Both the position numbers and the translations under genes were made by a program. Shown here in pieces: positions 56,690 to 64,000 of a stretch of DNA of 64,000 nucleotides. Every line of letters begins with the position of its first letter. Position 1 is the first letter of the stretch. The stretch comes from Rosa chinensis (Eukaryota > Streptophyta > Magnoliopsida > Rosales > Rosaceae), in NCBI RefSeq assembly GCF_002994745.2, contig NC_037094.1:1884001-1948000 (forward strand), in the 5' to 3' direction. The notes under the pieces were generated by a model. That model made no database searches and was not told the DNA's origin. It saw nothing but the letters and a program-made list of their open reading frames with translations.

Positions 56690-57417
56690 GACCCACTACC
56701 CTCGGCCTAAACCAAGTCCTAGTATGAAACTAGGCTGCCTGAGCGGGAGATCGAGCTCAACCAATCCGGCGCACCCCCGTCACCTACTGAGCCAGTTTCG
56801 TCGTCATCACTGTCCCAAACCACCTTAAAGACTCCTTTCCGACTAACACTGAACCCATCCACCTTCCCACACCTTCCAAATCTGCAGGCTACAAGCCTTC
56901 AGAGACAGCCACCAATCACTGATCCAAGGGTCGCCCCTCTATCTTTCACCATAGCTGTGGTTTAGGGAGGAACTCCAAGACCCCCCGACTTGGATTCAAA
57001 CAACCACGATCAGATCGTCGCCCCTAAAATCGAGCACGATCAACCGGCACCCACCCTCAACCACCTCAATAGCAACCGCCGCGAGTTGGGGCCCTTATTG
57101 CCTCAACTTTCCGTCAAGCAACCATCCAAAACAACGCTATCAACGAACTAAGAAGACACCACCGCCTCTTCGTATCCTCATCGCCGTTGTCCTGTTGCCA
57201 CCTGGTCTGGGGACTGTGAGATCGCTGCCGCTAGCACTTAAAACCCTAGGTTTTGCCTAAACAAGGTCGCTCCAAAATCCCCGGAGGCCTCCCCTCAGTA
57301 TGTTAAGATAGATGATATGACAGATTTGATAACATATATAATGAAATATGGTTTCGTAACTTTATCAACCCAAATAAGTATCTAGCCTTTGTTAACATTA
57401 GTTTTTTGGGTCCTTGA

Positions 57418-58480
57418 CCAAAAAGCTCCAAAATGAGCCAGCAACAGATTTTTATTCCCACTAACCCAATTTGATTGAAATAACAATTTTACCCTTAGTC
57501 TAGTAAATGAATTACAACCACATGCCCTTCTCTCTCTCTCTCTCTCTCCCTCCTCGGTGCAATCGCCAGCACCAGACTCTTTCTCCGGGTCACCGCCTGT
57601 GTTTTTGCTCGCTGTGATTTTCTCTCCGTGCAGATTGCCGGCGTTTCTCTCTCTCCTCGTCTCCACCTCGGTTTTGCTCGCTGTGATTTTCTCTCCTTGT
57701 AGATTGCCGGCTTGCTCTCTCTCGGGATTTGTTCTTGCTGTAAGTTTTCAATTTCACCCTATATATAAATATGATATGTACATGATCTGGTTCATCAATC
57801 TTGGCTGATTTTGCAGGCGGTTCCAGATCCAGGCCACCTCACCGTCAAATTCCAAGGTCAATTTTCTTTTTCCGGTTTATCACTTTCTGGAATTTGCTTA
57901 CCTTTTGTTTATTTGCCGTGAAATTGAAGCAAAGGAAAACGAAATTGAAATTATATATAGACTGAATCAGCTGGTTTTTGTTGCTGGATTGTGTTCAGGA
58001 GTTGTTCTTTTTCTTAAATCTTCGGTTTGGAATTTGAATAATTGATTAATGAAGCAAGTGGATAAGAATAATTGTGAATGATGAATTAGTTATTAGAATT
58101 TTGGATTACATTGATTATTGGTTGTGCATCTTGGTGTAGTTGGAAGATTTGAAGATGGATGAGGCGTCTGAAGAGGTGGCAGTGGAATAGCTGCACAAGG
58201 GGTCCTTAGGGAAGAGAGTTGATGAGATGGAGGCCAGTTTCATGATGGCAGAAGGCCCAGAAGGAAAGAAAAAAAAAAAAAAAAGTTTTATTGGTGGGCA
58301 ATAGACGTGTATTGCCCCCAATAGACGTCTGATAAAAGTCTATTGGAGGGTAATACATGTCTATTAGGAGGCAATAAACGTTTTAAATTGATACAATCTC
58401 TGATTTTTTTTTTTAATCAAAGTTTTATTTGTGTAATTTTAAGAATGTTAGTTTTTATTTTGGTAACTGAAGTGCAGGTG
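57418..58480. mobile_element. Possible MULE relative, right end not found
   Basis: Starts GGGTCCTTGACCAAAAAGC and runs through CTAACCCAATTTGATTG into a CT-microsatellite (57532-57548), the same order as the left arm of the MULE at 40826. Inside, a 40-bp block GTTTTTGCTCGCTGTGATTT is repeated (about 57600 and 57672). Near 58290-58380 GGCAATA motifs recur (CTATTGGAGGGTAATA), like 41500-41700. A matching right terminus and duplication were not found. Confidence 0.4.
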
Positions 58481-58869
58481 GACCTTGGTCCATGGAAGTC
58501 TTTTTGCTGAAGAGGAAGAGGATTCTACAGGATTACTTGAGAGAAGAAACATAGTTTTTAATAAAGCAAAGGATGCGATTACCAATTTAATTGTTTTTTT
58601 TTTTTTATCAAGAAAGCTTGGCCAGCACTTGTTATCAAGGCCTGCAAGAAATGTAGCATTGTCAGTTCGACATGTTAGTCTATTGATAGATCATTTTATG
58701 TTAAAAATAAGCAGCCACCTCCTACTGAAGAGGCGCTATACTCTTGAAGTAGCAGCTGAATAGACAAGAAAAGTACTACGTACCTAGCTCATCAAATCAA
58801 ATATGAAGCATATACTTTTAAATCTTTCCCTGATGCTAGTTTGTAATCTTTTAAGTGCGTACATATTGC
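58481..58869. other. Unassigned sequence
   Basis: The open frame at 58485-58763 is mostly meaningless; a T-run at about 58592-58604 interrupts it. Nothing recognised. Confidence 0.3.
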
Positions 58870-59741
58870 AGGTTTGAACAAAAATGGGGTTCCTCTTGGC
58901 TCGGTACGGAAACTCAGATCTTTATGTACATCGTCGCTAATTTTGTTTCTATCAATAGTTATATATATATATGCATATCTACTCATGTACTTATAAGATA
59001 TGATTACACTGCACTGCTGAAGGACAAGGGAGATTGGCCAGAAGGGTTGGAGAAACTGATGGTCTATATATCTATATAAAGCAAAAATATCAAAACCCAA
59101 AAATCTATATTGCTGAAAATGGTTCGATTTCTTGTACTTCAATCAAGCCAGAAGTATATTAAAAAATTATCCGAACGTGAGTTTTTATATCTCATTCATG
59201 TTTTTCCGATCTTTGTTGAATTTCCAAGAAGGACAACTTACCACTTCCTGAACTATTGAAGGACTTAGATCGAATCTCATATATTGTTCGTCATTATCGT
59301 CCCAATAAGGCAATTAAGTAAGTGAACATATTCACATTGTTAATGTCATAACTAATTAAGTGATCTACCTAAAATTCAGGTCATGAGTTCGAGTCACCAT
59401 AGGAGTAGAAGAGAAATCATTTGATCCTCTTTAAATTAAAAAATAAAATACAATAAAATAAAATATAAAATAAAAAAATTGATCTTGTACTTCTGATAGT
59501 TAATGGCATGGTTTATGATTTCAACTGCTGCAGGAGTGAGTAAACATCAAAGGGCGCCTTTGTTGGGGTTTTGGGTTTATTCGACGGCTTTGAATGGGGT
59601 ATGGGCTTGTTTGAGACTTTGAGTCATTCGGCCAGGCTTTACTACATTCATTTTAATGACAATTTGAAGCGTATCCCCAAACTTTCTGTTGAGTGGTACC
59701 AAGCTTTTCTTCAGAGAAATGAGACCCAAGTTAAACAGTAA
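58870..59741 (+). pseudogene. GH1 beta-glucosidase, C-terminal exons, broken
   Basis: Pieces of a family-1 glycosidase in the right order: LNKNGVPLGS (about 58875), DWPEGLEKLMVYI (59032-59070), YQNPKIYIAENGS (59088-59125, with the nucleophile Glu of the I-T/A-ENG motif), LPLPELLKDLDRISYIVRHY (59235-59300) and, after an intron-like gap, FEWGMGLFETLSHSARLYYI (59590-59655) with DNLKRIPKLSVEWYQAFLQ to a stop at 59741. A frame change follows VYISI near 59075, and the segment before FDGFEWG is out of frame. The first two thirds of the enzyme are absent. Non-functional fragment. Confidence 0.8.
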
Positions 59742-60206
59742 TTACAGTGATTAGTGATTACTTCTTGGCAAATAATTGTCTATGTACTGCAAACTTGATT
59801 TCTTGTAATAAACTTTCAATTCATTCTCCAAATTCTCTCTCCTGCATATTCAGGTTCCGTAAAACAAAAGGCATATATGCATGCAAATAATTGAAAACGC
59901 ATATATGCATGCAAACATATGTGCAGGACAAAATATGCAAATAAACTTTGGAAACTTCTATTTCTTTAATATTCAAATAAAAATTGTAACAACTTCATTT
60001 TGGAAACTTCTATAGTGGATGGCTGGATAATCTGATCGCGACTTGTCCACCACCATCACCAACCATCTTTATGCTTTGCTTTCGTTTTATAAAACAACAA
60101 CAAGGTACAACTTTAAAAACTCTCAAAATGAAGGACCACCGAGCTGGAAACTTTCCCACAAAGGTAGCAAATTAAAGGCACAGTAGGTAGCTAGGTACGT
60201 ATGGTT
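59742..60206. other. 3' flank of the HIPP gene
   Basis: A direct repeat GCATATATGCATGCAAA occurs at about 59870 and 59899. The minus-strand gene's 3' UTR probably lies in the last 200 bases. No gene is seen. Confidence 0.4.
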
Positions 60207-61382
60207 TTACATGATTGCGCACCCTTGGGGATTTTCTTCACTGAAACAATGGGGGCGGGTCACGCAGTAACTCCTCCCACCGCCGTAACTATCATAGACC
60301 GGCCTTCCATAGTAGCCATCGTACTGTGTGTAAGGGGCAGGCCATCTGTGACCATACCCAGTTTCGCAGGGACCACCAGGACGCCCTTCGTAACAATCCA
60401 TACAACACGGGTTCACCGGCCGCGGACGGCAAGGAGGAACCGGCACAGGAGCCGGAGAAGGTTTCGGAGCAGGAGGTGGAGCCGGAGCACCGTACCCAGT
60501 TTCGCAGGGACCACCATGACGCCCTCCGTAACAATCCATACAACACGGGTTCACCGGCCGCCGAGGGCAAGCAGGTACCCCCGCCGGAGCCGGAGCCGGT
60601 TTCGGAGCAGGTTTCGGAGCCGGAGCCGGAGCCGGAGCAGGTTTTGGAGCCGGAGCCGGAGCAGGTTTCGGAGCCGGAGAAGGAGGCTTGGGCTTCTCGG
60701 GCTCTTTGATCTCGATGCTCTTAATGGCGCCACCTCCTTTGCAGCATAGCTTGTCCCTGATCTTTTCGGGACAGCAGCAGACCACTTTGATGATCACCTG
60801 GTTGTTCTTCTCGTCGTACATCTGGTCTCGTATTTCTCTTGTTCACAATACCACAAATCACTCTGTTTACGTTTTTCACAATATTAATGAACCGAACTGG
60901 AAGAGAAAAAGAGAGACTCACGAGGGAATTTACAGAGGACTTTCTTGACCTTCCTGTAGCATTTTTCACACTGAAGGTCTACCTTCAGAATCATTATAGT
61001 CACCTGACATTAATACAATCATTTGCAGACATAAGATAGATATAGAAAGGAGGTTACTTTTTTTTTTTTTTTCAAAACAAGAAGGGAGTGATTAAGAATT
61101 GATCTAGGTAGATGTTCTCGGGTTTGAAGATGAGAAATCGAATCCATCAGGTTCTGTGTTTCTGTTAGAAGAATGATGGATTGAGTAGCATGTGACAGAT
61201 TGAAGACGAAACAGCGCAAGAAATTGAGAATTAAAATAATTGGTAGCAGCCACAAAAAATACATATTGGGAGGAGCAGAATTGATCGAATGGGTTAGCTA
61301 GTTATCTATATAATAAGGAAAAAGAACTGGAAAAACATAAACAACTTTCTAGTGCATAGAGAAATACCTTCTTTTCCCCCAT
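60207..61382 (-). CDS. Heavy-metal-associated isoprenylated plant protein (HIPP-like), 3 exons
   Basis: HIPPs bind metal through an HMA domain and attach to membranes through a farnesylated CaaX end. Exons on the minus strand: 61382-61368, 61003-60922, 60835-60207; GT-AG, 241 residues. The first exon encodes only MGEKK. The HMA domain is at about 6-70 with metal motif CEKC (17-20) in VDLQCEKCYRKVKK, continuing FPQIRDQMYDEKNNQVIIKV. A Pro/Ala/Lys-rich linker with repeated PAPAPKPAP follows, then two copies of a Cys-rich block (RPVNPCCMDCYGGRHGGPCE and the same with EGRPGG) about 45 residues apart. The end is QGCAIM, a good CaaX box. The overall plan also fits the Pi21-type proline-rich HMA proteins. 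A TATATA (61471-61477) lies about 90 bp upstream. Confidence 0.88.
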
Positions 61383-61470
61383 TGTTGTAGCAGTGAGTGC
61401 TCGATGAGATGGGATCAGATGTTCTAAACAAAGCCTCAGCTAAAATGATTGAATACACGGGCGGAACTGC

Positions 61471-61477
61471 TATATAT
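61471..61477 (-). promoter_or_regulatory. Probable TATA box of the HIPP-like gene
   Basis: TATATAG on the minus strand, about 90 bp upstream of the ATG at 61382. Confidence 0.5.
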
Positions 61478-61620
61478 GGAAGAGAGGAAGAGATAAGGAG
61501 GTTATAAAATTATGGGAACACGTACGTCGTTATTACGTACGTCGTTATTGGAAGTTGATTTCATGCTTCGATCAGCGACGTTGTCGCTATAGGGAAAATA
61601 GTGGGGTACGTTTCTGATGG

Positions 61621-62400
61621 CTAAAGTCGCAGTTGCATTGTGGCTGGCTTAACAGGCAGATGACACATCCCAGCACAACTAATCATAGTCGAAAATGTAA
61701 CATTATCAGGTATAACAACTCTCTCAAGTATCTCATAAAACAGCTTCTCTGCTCTCTCCAAATCCTTTCGCTTCATAAAAACTTTCGGGTTCACATTATA
61801 GAGAACCACTTTCCCTCTTTGATTTAAACCTCTGCTGAAAGTACGTACTTGAGAACAAGCAACGCATTATATTTGATGCAGAACGGATGTCAGCCCAATT
61901 TGAAGAACAGTTTGATCGTGCTAAAGGAGGAAAACGAAAAGTGACTAGTAGACACGAAACAGCTCGGTGTCCTATTGGAACGTGCCTTACCTTTCCGGAA
62001 AGGGAATTGCGCCAGAAACAAAACTCATAGCTTATAGCAGCTATGTGCTATGGCATTTTTCGGGCTTTCGAGGTCGTTTAGGGCCTCAAAACTACATTTT
62101 TCTATTTTTCCTAGTTATTTTTAGGTTGTTTTCGTTTTTACCCATGGGCTTTAGGGTTTCATTGTTAGTCGCCCTAGGGTTACTTTTCTCTTATTTATGC
62201 AGAACCTATCTTTCAACTTTTATCAATCAAATAGAGAATTTTCTCTTTTATCTCTGGTGGACTCCAGAACCCTTTTGTTAGGTTTATTGCTGGTAAACCT
62301 AGTTATCAATCCGACTGCGTCAATATTATTGAGAACAAGCAGAGCATCTTGTTCCAAACACCTATCACCTAACACTACCACAAAACTAAGTTAATAACAC
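61621..62400 (-). pseudogene. PPR protein fragment, split by an insertion
   Basis: Minus strand. An upstream piece reads VVVLGDRCLEQDALLVLNN (62385-62330). A downstream piece reads ALLVLK (about 61868), then VVLYNVNPKVFMKRKDLERA and IPDNVTFSTMISCAGMCHLP (61809-61645). Both resemble neighbouring parts of a P-class chloroplast PPR protein of the SVR7 type. They should be about a dozen residues apart but are separated by about 450 bp of unrelated sequence. A stop and a frame change also occur near 61835. Only a fragment of the gene is present. Confidence 0.65.
61873..62325. mobile_element. Insertion in the PPR pseudogene, LTR-like
   Basis: Unrelated to PPR coding. It is T-rich and resembles LTR sequence in texture (CCTAGTTATTTTTAGGTTG, GCGTCAATATT). 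TTGAGAACAAGCA occurs on both sides (61849-61861, 62330-62342), but this may be inherited from similar codons (LLVL) in the PPR gene, so it is not proof of a target duplication. Confidence 0.35.
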
Positions 62401-62643
62401 CATTGTGAATGGTGTGGATGTGGATTGAAGCTAAAGACACCCATGATTGATGTGGAATTAATAGCCACCTTCTTGGACATTGAACCCTAAAGCTAAAGAC
62501 ACCCATGATTGGGTGGGCTTTTGCTGGTGTGACAAACACTCAAAAAGGAATTACCATTTTTTTGGTAGACTTCCAAACTGCGGACCCAATCACCAGAAAA
62601 CAAACTTTTTAACCATGGTTATAACAATATTTCAAATTTTAAA
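62401..62643. other. Spacer
   Basis: A short direct repeat AAAGACACCCATGATTG occurs at about 62432 and 62495. Nothing else is seen. Confidence 0.4.
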
Positions 62644-62652
62644 AAATTAAAA

Positions 62653-63066
62653 GGGCTAAATACTAGTTAATACCCTGTGGTTTAGGTCCAAAATCAATTC
62701 AATCCCTAGAATTCTAATTTCATCAAAAACACCCCTGCACTTTCAATTTGATCTAATAGGTCCAATTCATTAATATTCTGTTATGCGTTCAAGTTATAGT
62801 TGGATTATTTGTTGAAAAACTATTTATTTTTAATAGTAGGACTCACTCCTAAATTGACTATACAGACCACCTCGACACCACATCATAAAACATAGGCCAT
62901 ATATGAGCCACATTAACAAGTTAAATAACTCAATTGTCGAAAAACTAACAAATTGGACCTATTAGATCAAAATTGAAAGTGCAATGGTGTTTTTGATGCA
63001 ATTAAAAGTTTAGGGACTGAATTAATTTTGGACCTAAACCACAGGGTAGTAATTTGTATTTAGCCC
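62653..63066. mobile_element. MULE-type MITE, 414 bp
   Basis: Termini GGGCTAAATACTAGTTA (left) and GGGCTAAATACAAATTA (right, reverse complement), both continuing ACCCTGTGGTTTAGGTCCAA; the arms are about 120 bp long. A 9-bp duplication AAATTAAAA lies on both sides (62644-62652, 63067-63075). Non-coding. Confidence 0.85.
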
Positions 63067-63075
63067 AAATTAAAA

Positions 63076-63592
63076 TTATTATACAAATTAAATCATTCTT
63101 ATCAAATCACTTTTGTGAAAAGAAAATTGGCAGCCTTACTTCTAGGCATGATATCTGCAATTTCCTCTTCTCCTCCATGGATGACTACATCAAATAAAAT
63201 GAAAGCAATATTTAGACAATATAAGACAGTAAAGACTTACATAGCCATAATATGAAATATCAACTAAATTTTGTTGTTGTGGAACAATTAAAATTCTGAT
63301 CACTCAAGCTTAAGGAAATGGTTAATATGATTACCTTATATATGCTGATCTCCAAAAGAAACTGTCTAGCAAGTAATTTGTTAAAGTACTAGTAAAAACA
63401 GGCCCTTATTAGCATGCAATCAATAGATGCATTCATTTCTATAGAAAACTTCATTGGGAACTCAATATCCATTGGCTGTTGATCCAAAACAAAGAGTTTG
63501 ATAGTCATTAGATTCCTGAGAAAAAATGCAATAAAAAAACTGTTACAATCTATTGTAAATAATTTTATTAAATTTATCATTACATGGTGGGC
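63076..63592. other. Spacer, no gene seen
   Basis: AT-rich, with no recognisable coding region. Confidence 0.4.
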
Positions 63593-64000
63593 ATCATTGA
63601 CAGGGTTTAGCAGAGAGCGGCAGCCTAGGATCCTGAGGTTGCACGTTGGTATAGCGGCGACATGGCTTCTTGTCACAAGTAGAGATGACTTCGGGGCAGG
63701 CTGTGTTGGCCGGCCGGTCGAATTCCAGATAGAGGTGCCTGGACGCTGGTCTTTTGGTGGTGGAGGAAGACCAGTGGATCAAAGAGGTCGACGCGATCGC
63801 GGTGTGCTTATTGGGTCCGTGCGAGGTCGGATTCCGGTATTGAGTGCAGGGGTTGGTCTCTTCTCTTGATTTCGACTTGGAGGTGCGGCGTGTTGGCTGA
63901 CGTTGTTCCTCGTCGGTGGATCCAAACGTGTAGGTGCTATGAGACTTTGCTTGGTTTGAGGCTTGAGGTCACCATGGCAAGGCTCCGTTGCGGTCGTCTC
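63593..64000 (+). mobile_element. Possible GC-rich retroposon start, cut by the window end
   Basis: The composition changes abruptly at about 63600 from AT-rich to G-rich, and the texture (GGCGGC, TTGGTGGTGG, GAGGTCG) resembles the 5' parts of the retroposons at 6183 and 15640. No terminus, tail or duplication can be seen within the window. Confidence 0.3.

Larger units (their letters stand above)
50361..57311 (-). mobile_element. Poly(A) retroposon (minus) interrupted by a gypsy element
   Basis: The outer insert is bounded by ATGATATGACTGATTT (50345-50360) and ATGATATGACAGATTT (57312-57327), a 16-bp duplication with one mismatch. On the minus strand its 3' end is an A-run next to 50366, and its 5' part (57311-56695) is GC-rich, like the retroposons at 6183 and 15640. 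Without the gypsy element it is about 1.08 kb. It contains an 83-bp tandem duplication at 50600-50764. No coding domain is recognised. Confidence 0.62.

Noticed and set aside
57382..57808. Frames on both strands around the CT-microsatellite
   Set aside because: Low complexity, repeated GCTCGCTGTGATTT block, no domain.
59375..59400. B-box-like AGTTCGAGTC, possible tRNA or SINE
   Set aside because: No A box and no cloverleaf could be drawn around it.
60201..60749. Arg/Ser-rich plus-strand frame
   Set aside because: Its repeats are the reverse complement of the proline-rich linker codons of the HIPP-like gene.

Overview
This is a 64-kb piece of a eudicot nuclear genome. The genes have GT-AG introns, the spacers are AT-rich, and the window is dense in plant transposons (hAT, MULE, Harbinger, Ty3/gypsy, Ty1/copia, poly(A) retroposons). 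The gene set (PUB38-type U-box protein, JINGUBANG-type WD40 protein, plastid RsmG, NAGLU, HIPP) is general to angiosperms. A Rosaceae origin is only a guess from overall character; nothing in the window proves it.

Layout. 0-5.3 kb: a 27-bp minisatellite, a polymerase III gene that I identify as the RNase MRP RNA (minus strand, about 995-1261), and a complete but decayed hAT transposon (2007-5280) with a perfect 8-bp target duplication. 5.3-11.3 kb: two diverged copies of a spacer segment, each carrying different insertions (a poly(A) retroposon in one; a MULE MITE that itself contains a hAT element in the other), then a LINE RNase H relic. 11.7-13.4 kb: a single-exon U-box/ARM E3 ligase gene (minus). 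13.4-23.5 kb: spacer with a MULE MITE, a 1.37-kb poly(A) retroposon, a solo LTR and a doubtful small ORF. 23.5-25.2 kb: seven-exon plastid-type RsmG 16S rRNA methyltransferase (plus). 27.7-29.0 kb: JINGUBANG-like seven-WD40 protein (minus). 31.8-32.3 kb: a Harbinger MITE.

32.6-37.2 kb: a 14-exon gene whose product consists of two tandem KRR1-like units with matching exon sizes. 37.4-42.0 kb: a hAT MITE, a truncated copia element, a Harbinger MITE and a 1.2-kb MULE. 42.7-48.2 kb: a 19-exon alpha-N-acetylglucosaminidase gene (GH89) with one splice donor reading GA instead of GT. 49.3-49.6 kb: a small uncharacterised 86-residue protein. 50.3-57.3 kb: a young Ty3/gypsy chromovirus (LTRs differ by one base) inserted in an older poly(A) retroposon. 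57.4-59.7 kb: a possible partial MULE and a beta-glucosidase pseudogene. 60.2-61.4 kb: a three-exon HIPP-type metal-binding, CaaX-ended protein (minus). 61.6-62.4 kb: a PPR pseudogene split by an insertion. 62.6-63.1 kb: a MULE MITE. The window ends in GC-rich, retroposon-like sequence.

The protein genes are separately transcribed housekeeping or regulatory genes; I see no functional cluster. Themes that connect separate loci are ribosome biogenesis (MRP RNA, RsmG, the KRR1-like protein) and a transposon history readable from intact target duplications. I did not find a clearly new biological system. The observations most worth following are the MRP RNA gene, the duplicated KRR1-like gene and the GA donor in NAGLU.
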